From NCBI GenBank assembly GCA_024516035.1, contig CM044958.1, positions 9,274,225-9,338,224 of the forward strand: 64,000 nt of DNA, read 5' to 3'. A program made the translations under genes and the position numbers. The notes beneath the pieces are model-generated. The model was not told where the DNA came from. It searched no databases and was given only the letters and a program-made list of their open reading frames with translations. This document shows, piece after piece, positions 9,996 through 22,800 of this stretch. How positions within the stretch are numbered: the first letter of the stretch is position 1; every line of letters begins with the position of its first letter. This DNA comes from Bactericera cockerelli (lineage: Eukaryota; Arthropoda; Insecta; Hemiptera; Triozidae).

Positions 9996-12360
9996 TAATG
10001 TGTAGTGTATGCTTGGTCAACTTTGCTAGCATATTCTCTTTCTCATCTCTTGAATTCGGCATGTTTTACTCAAAGCCTTTAATTTAAAATCCTTCTGTCC
10101 AGCCCAAATAAACTTACTCATGTAAGTATACAAATATAAAATGATGAAAGCTTAAAAACAGTTGAATCGTTTCGGTAACTCCAAAGCCCTTATTAAAAAT
10201 TCCAAGCTCTGTGAGATAAATAAATGAGAATAATCTTTCTCTATTTAAAAAAATAAAATGAAAATAAACATTAAATGTGCTGAAATGTTAGTAATGCTCG
10301 CACGGGCAAAATATGAAGCGTATAAATTAAAAACAAAATTAATACGAAGTAGGGGAAGGCGGGGTGTGTGTGCGAGCGGGGTAAGGTGGACTAACCCCCC
10401 CCCCCCCACTCATAAATCCTCTTTTCTTTTTGGTTTTTTCATTGAAATACCACCGCCGCCACCATGCGTAGATTATTTCTTTTTCAATGCAGTCGAAGTG
10501 GGGAGAGGGAGAAGGAGATAGAGCAAGGAGGGAGCATTGTGTTGTATGTTCCCTTGTACAACGCATTAGAAAGGATATCGCAAGGAGAAGCTGCAAATAC
10601 ACCCTGCAGTCTTGAAACTCAAGTAGAGTCGAGAGCCTACCTGGGAAAAGTTGTTAGAGAGTGAAAAAAGAAAGAAAAGATAAATATAATAATGCGGGGA
10701 AAGGGAGGGAGATAGAGGGAGAAATATATGCAATGTAGGGAACAATGAAGAATTAGATGGAAAGTTGTAATGAGGCAAACTTCCTGAAAAGTAAAAATCC
10801 CTGCAGGGGTTTTTTTCCAACTTGGTGACTTTTCATGGGCTTTCACAGTTTTTCTGAGCCAGCGAGCAGCGAGGGATCAGCCTGTCTGACTAATTAGAAA
10901 AGTCTGAATTACTTGAAAGCTCGCATTGTTTTGATTAAAGTTTTAGAAATATAACTTAGAGAACTATATCTAACGTGTTATGACGATGTAGTTGAAAGCG
11001 ACAGCGACGTTGGAAAAAAAACAGAAGATAAGAATTATTTACCTGCTGGCAATTCAAATATGCAATTATTCGCTACTGAGAACTAAAAACATATTTACTT
11101 TTTTAAATGAGAATATTATCTTTTGAAACATGAGCTATTGAGATTGCTCTATTTGAATTTTACATATACATAGATAGTCAGTTCACGACAAGGACTTCAA
11201 AAGTTCTGACGACCGATCGATTCAAAACTCGGAGATACATTTCGTTAAAATAGTATCCTCAAACCTGCACTCAATGACCCCGTTTCACTTGAAATAAATA
11301 GATTCTCTTTTTTCCTGACTTTCTAATCCATGCTGTTTTCGAAAAGCGGTATCCGTTGACAAATCTCCGCCAAAAGGTCACCTTGTGCTTACAAAACATC
11401 GTCGAATATTTTCATCCCAAAAAAACAAAACTCAACATTTTACAAAATTAAAGCATGTAACCATGGGGAGAGAGAAAGACATAAGGAGGGAGAGAGATAG
11501 AGAGGGAGGGAGATAGAGAGAGGTAGTAAAAAAAGGGTGAAAAGCATCAGTGGCAGAAATATAGAACGTAGAAACTTTGGAAATAGGATGGCGTGGTGGA
11601 GGTAAAGGTTGGGGAGGGGGGGGAAGGTGGTTGAAAAAGTTCCTCGTTTTAAGCTTCGAAAACGAAAAACAGGACCCTATCTCCCCCCCCCCCCTGTTCA
11701 TCCTCACCCCTTCGATATTCCCCCCTCCTCTCTCCGTCCTCCTCCCCTGTCGAATTTCCTGAATATATTATATGGGACACATGAACTTGTTGTGTGTGTC
11801 CCGAAAAGTTGAGGCTAAAGTGTAAAATATAATTCACATGCTCGGGCCACTCAGGGAATTGTGGTCTAGTTGGAGCGGTTTCACTCCCGGGCCACTTTTC
11901 TCCGACGCTTCTCACCCCACATTACCCTAATTTTATTTTCCTCCCCGTCTACTTGTCTCTCTTCATCTCACTTACTCTGCCATTACCTCCCTCTCCTCCT
12001 GTTTCTCCTCTCCTTCCCTCGCTGGTTCTATGTATCTTCTATCTCCTTTTTACTCATCCCGCTCTTTTACTTTTCTATCGTACTCTCTATCTCTTAATCC
12101 ATTTTTTCTCTTCCTCTTTCTCTTGAGCAAAATTTATCGGCCAATGCCTAGTGCTTACTAGGACCTGGATCGTTGATGGCACGACAAATCGGTGTAGCAA
12201 CCACCGTGCTTTTGTATTGTTGACAAGGCATTTCTTCGTTTCATGTCAATTCACTCAAATCTCACTTATGTGTATGTATAATAGTATGATAGAAATAAAT
12301 ATAACATACGATAATAATACTAACTTATGTAATTAAAAGAAAATGAGAAAAATTGTTTTT
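9996..12360. other. No gene recognised; homopurine and G/C runs
   Basis: A C-run lies at 10397-10410, a purine-rich stretch at 10495-10760, and G/C-rich tracts at 11460-11760 where GGGGGG and CCCCCC runs face each other. Bases 11890-12120 are pyrimidine-rich. The open frames are composition artefacts (Ser/Pro/Leu- or Arg/Gly/Glu-rich, on both strands). Confidence 0.55.
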
Positions 12361-12440
12361 TCTCTGTCTCTCTCTCTCTCTCTCTTTTCCTTTCTCGATT
12401 TCTATCAACATTTTTTTCTCTCTCTCTCCCTTTCTTTCTT

Positions 12441-12518
<78 letters not shown>
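12361..12518. repeat. (CT)n microsatellite
   Basis: The dinucleotide CT runs with a few CTTT interruptions. The uninterrupted part spans about 12447-12517. Arg-Glu and Ser-Leu repeat frames over it are spurious. Confidence 0.95.
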
Positions 12519-12519
<1 letters not shown>

Positions 12520-14149
12520 AATCTTTACCAGGATCAGATCTCAGAAAAATCTCTTGGCTCCTTATATTGGAATATATGCGTAACATGAGATGGGTGTAGA
12601 TCGAGGGAGAGAGATATTGATAGAATCTATGAAGAACAAAAGAGAATGAGGAACAGAGCTTGAAGGAGAGAGAAGAGAGGAGCTAGGAGAGAGAAAAAGA
12701 GAGAGAGAGAGAAAGAGAGACAGACGGCAAGACTGTTGTTTGATGGATTCAAGTTTCAATTCCTACTTTAGTTACAGAAGCTAAAAGAGAGGAAGTATCA
12801 ATTGTAAGGAAGAAGCGAAAGAAAGAAAAGAGAGAGAAACTAAGAAAAAGGATGAAAACAAAAAAGGACAGTATAGTAGGAGGAGGGATAGGGAAAGATA
12901 AAAAGGAGTTGAGAGAGTGGAAGTGGAGGGCTGAAAAGGAAATGTGAGAGAAAGGAAAATAGAAGAGAATGGAGAGACAGAAGAGAAGAGGAGGGTAGGA
13001 TTAGGAAGAAAAACATAAGAGAGTAAGGGAGGCATGAATCTTTAGCAAAGGCGAAAGATAGATAGGGAAAAGTGGGGTAAAAGAGACGGGTAAGGAGAAT
13101 GTACAGGGGGGGAATCAGAGGAGCGGTAGACACAAAGTGACGTAATTAGTTTTGAAAAATGTCAGCCCCAATAAAACTTCTCGGTCTTTTGCTTTTCCAT
13201 TTAATTGTTTTCACATTGGTTTGATATTTCATCGTTCTGTATCTATGTGCTTTAGAACGATAGGAAGTTGTATATAGATATAGGATATATTTTACTAGGA
13301 TGGGTATATCGGTATTTAATTTCAGAGGAAAGTTAATTTCATAGGAAAGGAATGACGCTTCTGTGTTTTGAATTTCGAGTTATCGGAATCATACTGTAAT
13401 AATAAATTTCATATTCACATTTCGTTGAAATGTAAATAGGAACTTGAAAGAGATGATGTATCATATCTTTTTTTTAAAAAAAAAAAAAAAAAAAACGTAG
13501 GTGAAAATAGAGATTATTTTTCATTTATGAAAGTTCAAGCAGAAAATTGAAGTACCTACCTACACAGAAAAAAATTCATAGTGCCGAGTGCGTGGTGGAA
13601 AGTTTACCTTATAGGTGCCCTAGGCATGATGACCAACCCTGAATGATGAATACTCTCACCGCTTTGGCCATCCAGTATAATAATTGCAAAGTGCATGTTT
13701 TCGTAAGATAAAAGGGAGAGAGAGGAAGAGACACAAAGAAAGAGGCAGAGAGAGAGAGAGAGTGAGAGAAAGCTTACGATTTCGTAAGCGTTGAGAAGGC
13801 TTTCAGTTCATTGGTCCATTAGGTATTAGCCTTCGAAACCGACAAGCGCCTCTTCAGTTCATGAGTGCGCGTTCAACCAGTATGCGCCTGGTATACGATT
13901 CAATACGCCTTCAACCAGTATCAATGTACACCTAACATTATAGGTTGTACTACGTGAATGAAAGGAGCCTAGATATTGGATCTGGCTGTGCATACAATCC
14001 TCTCACCATCGTGATCGTATATCTGTGCCTATCTCACGGACACGGAATTATCATAGGTTGTACTTTAAATAAAACTTACCATATGTGTGTTATTTTATAT
14101 TTTTATTTACGTCACATTCATAGTGTCAGAATTACTGAAAACTCGAGTT
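12519..14149. other. No gene; long purine-rich tract and poly-A
   Basis: Bases 12600-13135 are about 500 bp of purine-rich plus strand with few interruptions. An A-run lies at 13477-13495 and GA dinucleotides at 13710-13770. No coding evidence was seen. Confidence 0.55.
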
Positions 14150-14240
14150 TTTTCCGTACCGGGACTTGAACCACCGACCTCCTGGTTCCGATTTCGCCGC
14201 CTTTTGTACTTTTACTATTATATTCGACGTTGGTTGCTAG
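14150..14240 (-). repeat. SINE family C copy
   Basis: On the minus strand it reads as GGTCGGTGGTTCAAGTCCCG, with the B box GGTTCAAGTCC. It matches the copies at 24713, 33574 and 33772. Confidence 0.6.
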
Positions 14241-16378
14241 CCACTAGCCCGGTCCCCAAATGATCGGTTGGTTAGTCAGAGAGTTCGGTTTCCGGCTCAA
14301 AGGATCTGCTGGTATCGATGACGGGCGGCATAGATATCCTGCCATGTTTGAGGACAGAAGAGGCTGTGGGCTTCCCAGAGGTTCAATATGGTGTAAATAC
14401 TTTGAAGCAGTCAGTGTGAGGCGAGCTGAAAACACCCTTACTCTTCTTCTTCTTCTTCCCTGCTCTTCTCTTATATCCCTCCCTCCCCGCACTCTTCCCT
14501 CCTATCCCTTCCTTTCTTCCCACTACAGTCTAAAGCCGGTTTCCCACTGAGCGCACCATTTTGTTTCGAAACAATTCGCAAAGTTTTGTCTCGAATTTTG
14601 AGTGGGAAGTGTTGCAGGCAAAGCGTTGTCAAGATGTCAAGGAATGTTTCGGTCAGTATGATATTATGATTTCTTGTCATACTGGGCGGACTGAGCTTGA
14701 AACGGTGCGCAAATATGCTGCGCAGAGAGAGAGCGAAAGAGAGAGAGAGATAGAAATAATAAAAATCAGGTAAGAAAACGTGTGAGGGAGGCTTAAATCA
14801 ATAAATGAAAATTCTCGTAGAGAGAAAGAGAGAGGCGCATAAAGAGAAAAAGTGATGGTGGAAAACGAAAAATATCGAAAGAAAGCGAAAAATAAAAACA
14901 ATGACTTATAAAATCGAAAGGCAAAATGTTGCTAAATAAACTGTGGTGGGACCGATTACAGCAAAACACGACTTTCGATTACCTTCTCCATTTTAAAGTT
15001 TGCCGCGAGAAAGGTAAAAAAAAAATCATTATAACTCGGCTTTCATGGAAAAGTGAGAAATATTTCTCATTATCTAAGTAAAAGAAATTAAAAAACCACT
15101 CTTACTTTGTGTGTAACGGTAAGGGTGGTTTCTATCTCATTCTGCTTCCAGATCCTTTCTGAGGGACATTCCTTTAGTGGCATTTGAAAGAAAGTTCTCT
15201 TGAGCGCACAGATCGAAATTTTGAATCCCAGAGTCGTCAAAAATTCTAGTCGTCACCTGACTGCAAATGTTTGAAAGGGGCACCTTCCGGTGCGCTCGTG
15301 TTAACCCAATGGAAAGTATTCAGTTACTTCCCGCCAATCAGAGGGGAGGCATACTATGGCATGTGGCAATCAACAACACAGACTACAATGCTCATAAAAA
15401 ATGTGACAGTTGACAATCTCGAAGCACTCCCCAAACCCGACAGTCCACTGGCGCGGCGCCTCAAACGTCCGACCGTTTTCAATCAGGCACTGGGGAATCC
15501 ACCTCTGAGTTTAAATAACCTATTCTCCTGTTCAGGCCACCGTATTAGAAGTAATTCCATTAGACTGACCGACAGGAGGGGGGAGCCGTCCCTCAACGTT
15601 CTCATAAAGTCAAAACAACACGGGGGACGGTCACACAAAGTGGATTCTCAACCCTCGGAACCAGCCATTTTTTTGTGAAAACTAAAGGGATACAAATAAT
15701 ATACGTACAGAAGGATGGGGCGAAACGTCTCATCTATTGATTCAGATATCATAGAATAATGTCATATCAGATTGGGAGGGGGGGGGGGTATATAACATGG
15801 CATGGGATGCTGTGAAATGAAATTCAATGGAGCAAGGGGGTGTAAGAGATAGGGCGAGCTAATCTAAACCCGGACATTGAATTGTTTTTATTTGACAGAG
15901 GGGGGTTGACGCATCTTTTTTTGTGGAAAAAAATGTACATTTTTTTCTGTCCATGGCCATTTCCTTCCTCTCTGTCGGATTTCAATGTTGCTGGGCATGG
16001 GCATATAGTGGAAGATAGCCGTGTTGGGGATATCACCAGGGATGAGGGGGTGGTTGGTCGGTTTGTGAGGCCCATCTGAAGCCATACAGAGGAGGAAAAT
16101 GTGCCAGTGTTTTAGGTAGCTTAGTAGCTTACCAACAATTTCATCTTTTGATGAAATATTTTACTTGTTAAATGTACAAACCTACAAAGTTTATGTTCAA
16201 GTTTTATTTGTTCTTTGTTGAACCAAACACCTATGTTTGCTCTTGGCACTTTTTCATCCCGTTCCATTTGTTGTGAATCAAGAAGTTTAGATATTTGGTC
16301 CCTGATTTCTATTGTAGTTATACCACAATATAATTCAATGTAAAAAATGTAGAATTCATTATAATACAATTTAATGCA
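14241..16378. other. No gene recognised; possible decayed MITE and hairpin-family fragment
   Basis: Bases 14532-14700 begin AAAGCCGGTTTCCCACTGAGCG, a terminal-repeat-like start, but I found no matching far end. Bases 15330-15400 contain GAGGGGAGGCATACTATGG, related to the 130-bp repeat at 6528. A 135-codon open frame at 15271-15678 has no recognisable domain. A G-run lies at 15776-15789. Confidence 0.45.
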
Positions 16379-16455
16379 GTCACCGTTGCCGAGTGAGTTA
16401 GCGCGCTAAGCATTGCACGCATGGAGAAATGAGTAATAAAATGAGTAGTCGGGCA
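16379..16455 (+). repeat. SINE family A, internally deleted copy
   Basis: The tRNA-like head (GAGTTAGCGCGCTAAGCATTG) is present. It then jumps from GCATGG to the GAAAAATGAGTAG-type end, so the B box and middle of the element are missing. Confidence 0.65.
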
Positions 16456-17994
16456 AGAGTAAAACACCCTGTATAGACAGAAACACAATGCACCCTGTCT
16501 GCAAGCTCTCCAATGTACATTGTTTAGCATGCACAGCAAATAAGTTCTGATCATAATCATCCAGTGCTTGTGAAAAAATAAAACAGATAGCTGTTTCACT
16601 TTTTGACCATTAATTTCCACGTAATTACGTTTTTATACTGTTTCTATGATATCGTGTATTATCATCCATCAAAATTATGTAAAAGTATTACAGAGTAGCC
16701 TTTTGGTCCCTCTCCCTGTGAAGAGAACATAGTGACGAGCGGGTAATTTGAGTTAATGGCCAACTTCAATAGAAATGTCCATTACAAAAATTTATAACAA
16801 CGTTAAAAAACTGTCCATTTTTTGATTGATGACAACGTAGGTTGATAATGAAAGTTGAACTTCAATCCAGATCTATTAAGGGGAATATCAAATTAAAGAG
16901 TCGTTCAAATAGCTGGTTAGTTTCAAACCTTCAAATAGCCGAACAGCGTAGTTAGGCGTTAAGTTAAAAGTTAGAGTTGTCATATTTGTGTTAATCAGTT
17001 TCTTGATATCACAACTACTCAAACTCTCTTCCACCCAACCCTTGGGTTATACACTAGTTATACGATGTGATGGTAAACCCATTATTGTTGTGTTTAATTA
17101 TACATTTTCGCTTTCTACTTTCTGCTACTACCCTTCTGTGACTAGTCCCTCTGCCATTTTTTTCAAGGAATTTAAGTGTCTATAAATTACAATGCCAGTC
17201 ATGTGATGCTCCTTCTCGCTCTTGCATGCATACTATTGATTCTCGCGACTCCGTTTGCCTTCGTGTGCAATAATTTGGCAAGTGGTAGTGTAAAGGTTAC
17301 TTCCAATTCCAATATGTATTCCTGTAGTTGCAAACTATGACAAATACTTGGATGGGCGAAAAGTTCGGCAAGTTCAAATGATATCTGATATTGAAAGACG
17401 TGTTGACACTGTTGACGGCTGTGATTTCGAATAACAATGTTGGGGTGCTGGTTCCAATTTTTCTTTGGGAAATGTACAAGGTATAAATGGAAATAAACTC
17501 TCTTACCGGGATGGGCTCTTGGTCAGTGGTCACTCACGTGGAGAAGCGTCGCTTGGGGTCCCCGGGGATGGACGCGTGCGTGGAGATGGGATGTGTGGTC
17601 TCTCTTGGTATAGGTAAGTGACTGGGCCGAGCGCTGAGCTTACATCTCGGGTCAGAGAGTTTAGTATGTGGAGGGGGTAAGTCCGGTGTCTGTCGTTGCG
17701 TAACACTGATACGAGTATACCGGGGGTTCCTATTCAACCAAATTTAATTATCTACTATCGGAAACGGAACAAACAACATTTTCTTTTGTATGAGAGACAT
17801 TAATATGTGAAGATTATTCATTACAATAAAATTCATAACATTGTTTTATTGTATTATTTTGGCCTTAAAAATCACATACATTTTAAGTTCTATTCAGTTA
17901 TTGTTCACTTCAGCTCCTCCCAAAGCCTAAAATCGCAATTTTCTTCATCTGTAGCTAGAAATTTGAAACCTCCATAATGCCTTTATACATACAT
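16456..17994. other. No gene or repeat recognised
   Basis: This is AT-rich unique-looking DNA. Open frames are under 100 codons and featureless. Confidence 0.5.
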
Positions 17995-18203
17995 ATTCTC
18001 TGAATTAGACTCGGGTTTGCGTGCACCTAGTTGTACTTGGCGATCCGCAACACGACTCTCGCTATCTATTGCTCTGTAGGATTCTCTGAATTAGACTCGG
18101 GTTTGCGTGCAGCTAGTTGTACTTGGCGATCCGCAACACGACTCTCGCTATCTATTGCTCTGTAGGATTCTCTGAATTAGACTCGGGTTTGCGTGCAGCA
18201 GAG
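17995..18203. repeat. 86-bp tandem repeat, 2.4 copies
   Basis: Units begin ATTCTCTGAATTAGACTCGG at 17995, 18081 and 18167, an exact 86-bp period. The first two copies differ at about one base, and the third stops after the first 35 or so bases. This is a recent duplication. Confidence 0.9.
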
Positions 18204-19192
18204 TTCGGGCGCAATCCTTCGCTCTGCACTCATAGAGTTTAGTTTAGGCAAATTTATAATGCATGCAAGCTTGTCAAAAAGTAAAATACAGCACATACGG
18301 GGTGGTTCTCTCGTGGATGAAAGTAAAATCAGTATAACTGTTGAGTGTCCGTCTGTTTTAATCGTCTGAAAGTTGGTCTTCATCAATCACAGAACACCAT
18401 ATTAATATGACATACGTATGTAATGTATGTATCTCAGCTGAATCCTATTTTATAATTTGATTCGTTGGGCCGTATTATTAAACAAGATTGAATTCCAAAT
18501 AAGACCCTCCCACAATCGGAGATTCAACCAATCACAGCGCAGTTTAGCGCGACTTGAGAGACTGTCTTGAGAGGCTTATCTTAGACAGTTAATCCTGTTT
18601 TATATTTCAGCCCTATTTCAAAATACAAAAGAATACGAAGACTATACCTACTTTTCGAATAATTTTATTGCGTTATGAGTTTCATAGAACTAGAAAAATA
18701 ATATTTTGTAGTCTTAGGTATGTACACACTGTATAAACTCTTTGTGTATTATTAGTAATACAATCTACCATACACCATACAGTATATCACAAAAGTGCTG
18801 AGATATCCCGTATACACACCGCACATGGAAGTGCAGTTATAGTATTGATACCCCCTGTATCCTGGAAAACTCTATACTGTTCAGTATGTCACTAGTAGAT
18901 AGTAATAGTTCGCTGTCTATTCTGCTCTGCTCCTCATGTTTTTCATTAACTAATCATGAGTACACAAGCTCTTCTATATACTTGTCTATTTAGTTTACGA
19001 GACTGTTAGCCTGCTAACTATACAGGAGATAAACTGCCATCTGGACTCTAAAATCTCTTTACTTTTTATTTGCCGTATGGCTTTGTTACACATGTCACAT
19101 TTATGTTATAAACTTGATCAGGAAATCTGATGGCAGTAATTGTCTGATCGCCAAAATTGTCTTTTTACTGTAATAGTATTAATAATACTCTT
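18204..19192. other. No gene; part of a dispersed repeat
   Basis: Bases 19060-19165 are similar, in opposite orientation, to 27485-27600 (shared word GATCAGGAAATCTG, then GATTGTCTGATCG). They are two copies of one dispersed repeat of unknown type. The rest is featureless. Confidence 0.5.
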
Positions 19193-19398
19193 TAGTGGAA
19201 GGTAACCACCGGGAGAGGTTAATGCTAAAAGCATTTTCTACCACCTAACCCGCTAGGGTCTTATTATTATGAGCTCATAAACTCAAATATATGAGGAAAA
19301 TTTGATGCATGGGATGGGATTCGAACCAACGGATTCCTACGCTACCTGGGTTACCTGACTAAAGCCTTAACCACTTAACCACCAATGCACGATCTAGA
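19193..19398 (-). repeat. SINE family B copy 2
   Basis: This is a full-length-looking copy. It has a tRNA-like head with B box GGTTCGAATCC on the minus strand, the GGTTAGGTGGTAGAAAATGC block, and a short ATT-type tail at the 19180 end. Confidence 0.8.
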
Positions 19399-19435
19399 AT
19401 AGTAGAGATAAAAAAAAAAATGAGCACACAGGAAC

Positions 19436-19530
19436 CGCAAATTTTCGGCAGGTTTGTGAGTTTCCTGCGAATGGAGGGTAAAACCCCCGTCGTGATATGA
19501 CCATGGCAGTTGAAAGCGACGTTAAACCCC
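19436..19530 (-). repeat. SINE family E fragment
   Basis: It shares GCGAATGGAGGGTAAAACCC with the complement of 60663-60917 and continues into GACGTTAAACCCCACC and an A-run. Confidence 0.5.
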
Positions 19531-19675
19531 ACCAAAAAAAAAAAGCTTTCGAACACCCAACCCTCCTTACTCGGACTCCACCGCGCTAACCACTTAGCTA
19601 TTGAAGTTAGTCTAGGTAGTTAAAGTTTACTTTTTTTTGTGTTCGTCTCTATTTACTCAATAATTACTCGAACTT

Positions 19676-19716
19676 CTCATTTCCTCTGGACTCAAACCAG
19701 CGATCCCCGGGTTACG
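19676..19716 (-). repeat. SINE family C fragment at LINE 3' junction
   Basis: The complement reads CTCGTAACCCGGGGATCGCTGG then TTTGAGTCC, matching the B-box region of family C. It stops exactly where the TTTGA tail of the CR1-like LINE begins, so the LINE probably inserted into a SINE. Confidence 0.55.
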
Positions 19717-19745
19717 AGTCAAATCAAATCAAATCAAATCAAATA
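19717..19745 (-). repeat. (TTTGA)n tail of the LINE
   Basis: On the plus strand TCAAA is repeated about six times directly after the 3' UTR of the LINE. CR1-like elements end in short direct repeats of this sort. Confidence 0.85.
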
Positions 19746-19819
19746 AGTTTTATTGTGATATCTTTTCAATGACATTTTTCACAATTTACAATATAATACG
19801 TATAACTAAGTGCTTAAAA

Positions 19820-22800
19820 TTAAGTGTCTAAGGCTAAAAATAAAGTTTCAATTAATTTTGTAAAACAGTTCAAGTTAGAAGAAAGGTCTAAAGTTTTATG
19901 GTGCTCGTTAAATAGTGTTTGAGCTCTGATGATAGGCGATAAAGGCTGGGAAAGAGTGGGGGCGGCGAAAAAAGTGGAGTTATTAGAATCTCTTGTTCTC
20001 ATACAGGGAACACGATAACACACGCCACTGGTTAGTTCCATTGAGTCTATCATATTGTTGATGATTTTATAAAGAAAAGTAAGTAAGATTATTTTATGTT
20101 TGGACTCAATGGATGGCAAACACAAGTGCTCTCGCAGATCTCTGTAAGAGATGGCTTCTGGATAGACGGGGTAAAAGCCGTTTAGTTTATAAAACAGTCG
20201 TCTGCAGAAAGCAGCTTGAACCGATTCCACCGAAGAGACTTTTTCCTGTGAACGAGGCATCCAGACTACAGATGCATATGTTAATTTGGAGAGGACAAGG
20301 GATTTGAAGAGTAAAAGGAAAGGATCAGGGTCGTCAGTAGGTTGCAAAGTCCTTGTTATGAATCCAAGGGTTCTGAATGCAGATTTAACAACTGTATTTA
20401 TGTGGAAATTAAAAGAGAGATCTTGAGAGAAAAAGACACCTAAGTCTTTTTTCAAGGTTATTGATTTTATAAGTACATTATTGATTGTATAGGAGCTAGG
20501 ATACACCTCACGTCTCCTTGTGAAACTAAGAACTTCACATTTCTCTGGGCAGAAAGAAAGAGAATTCTCTGATAACCACTTTTGAATCTGATCCAAATCG
20601 AATTGAAGGAGGAAAGAATCGGAGATTGAAGAAATAGGCCTAAAGAGTTTCAAGTCGTCTGCATAGAGAAGATAAGATGAGTGTTGAATGACGTCAGTTA
20701 TACCGTCCATCATTACTAGAAAGAAAATATTTCCTAGCAGGCTCCCTTGAGGGACTGAAGAGGAAGGGTAGTAGGGAGAGGAAAGAACATTCATGTACCT
20801 GACTCGAAGTTTCCGTTGTCTTAGATATGAGGCAAAGAGTTTGACCAGGCAGAGCGGAAAACCAAAATGAAACAATTTCTGTAAAAGAATAGTGTGATCT
20901 ACTCGATCAAAGGCGGCCTTTACGTCGGTGTAGACAACGTCTACTTGGTGACAGGTAGGTAAAAGTGAGGACACGGAATGAATAAAATGGGAAAGATTCG
21001 ATGAAGTAGACCTACAACGGGTAAAGCCATGTTGGTGAATTGAGATATTGGCATAGGTATGAGTACTGATCTTATTAAATAAAAGACGTTCAAATACTTT
21101 GGCCAGTGCGTTCAGTGTTGCTATAGGCCTGTAATTGGATATAATTTGAGGATCAGATTTTTTGGGAACAGGAGTAATGAAAGTTTCTTTCAGAGTGTCA
21201 GGAAATATACATGTAGTCAGAGATAGGTTAAAAATGTATAAAAGAGGGGCGCTTAGGTATGCGGCACAGTCTTTAATTAGGAAGGCGGGAATTTTGTCTG
21301 TGCCGGGGCCCTTGTTAGTTTTAAGTAGTTTTATGGCATGGGCGAAGTCATGCTGATTAAATTGAAAAGGTTGAAGAAAAGACGAGGCAACACGAGAAGT
21401 TAGAGGTGGGGAATAGTTATGTGTAGAGGGTGAGAGAACAGAGGAAGATACAGATGTATTAGGTAAGGAAGATGTTGAAAAATTGCAACTATAGTCTTGA
21501 GATGTTGATATGAACACAGATTGAAAGTGAGCTGCAAAATTGTTAGCTATTGTGAGTGAGTCTGATGTTGTCTCATCATTAATTTTGAAACATCTCTGTT
21601 GGTGTGGTGATTTTTTGCTATTTGCAAATTTCCAGAAACTTTGTGGGTCAGATTTCGATGATTTAGAAATTTTGTCAACGTGTTTATTATAATCTTTATG
21701 TAGCTGTTTCTTAAGTTTAGAATTAACTGTTTTAAAATGCTTTTTGTGTCTAGGAGTAAGGTTTTTGTTTCTAGTAAGACGCTTTTTTTTCTTATATAGC
21801 TGTTTGCTATTAAGAGACCACCAAGTTGGTACTTTGATAATTTTATGAAGTTTTATTTGAACTTTAGGTACATCTATTTCAAAAAGATCGTATAATTTAG
21901 AATAAAAAAAGAAAAGGGCATTGTTGGGATCAGACATAGAAAAGATTGGAGCCCAATCTAAACGACTAATAGAAGTGTAAAGAGATGGTAGGTTGGCTTT
22001 GCGAAAGTTAAATTTGGTGCTCAGGTTGGGGAGAGAAAGGTCAGAAGAAGATGGTTTAGATTTCGCATGAAATTTAATTTTAATATCTAAAGTGGGGTGA
22101 TATGAGTTTTCATTAACAAGATAATTGCTTGTTCTCGAAACTGAGATGTGGGAGTGTTTGAAAAAATTATACAAAACTAAGTCAAGAGTTTTACCATAGG
22201 TATTTTGAATGTTGTTACATGATCGAAGATTGTAAAAAGAGAGTAATGGAGATATAGATCTAGTAGCAGCATTACCGAGGGAAAAATCGAAGTAGGATCC
22301 GAGACACTCTGAAATATTAAAATCGCCAATGATCATTAGGTTTTCATTGGAAATTCCATTACAACGTTCTAAACTTTTTAAAAACAGTGATAGAGTTTCT
22401 GATTTCAAAGGGGGAATAACATATATAAGACAGAGGTAGAAAGTTTTGTTTTTAAGTTTAATTTTCAACAACATAGACTCACATTCGGAACTAGAGGTTT
22501 CATATCGGTTAAGCCGAACTACATCCATATTAGGACGAACTAGAGCAAGTAATCCACCACCACCAGACTTTCGAGCCACATCGCAATCGCGGTCTTTTCT
22601 AAAAACATTGTAAGAGCAAGGAATCAATTCAGAACTCAAGACAGAGTCAGATAGCCATGATTCTGTGACCAATATGAAATCATGGACACAACTAGTAAGG
22701 CTTATGAAAAATTCTTTTGTTTTAGTATTAAGTCCTTGGACATTTTGGTACAGAAAGTTAAGCTCAGTTCTAAAAAAAATCGATTGGGTTCTAACAGGCT

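Noticed and set aside
12320..12588. Open frames of Arg-Glu or Ser-Leu repeats
   Set aside because: Direct translations of a CT/GA dinucleotide repeat; the same applies at 25363-25834, 29609-29951 and 63605-63997.
15271..15678. 135-codon frame
   Set aside because: No recognisable domain and it contains part of a dispersed repeat; kept only as a note.
20113..20307. Plus-strand frames inside the LINE (also 21162-21356 and 22665-22895)
   Set aside because: Antisense shadows of the reverse-transcriptase ORF; the same holds for plus-strand frames within 44210-46921.
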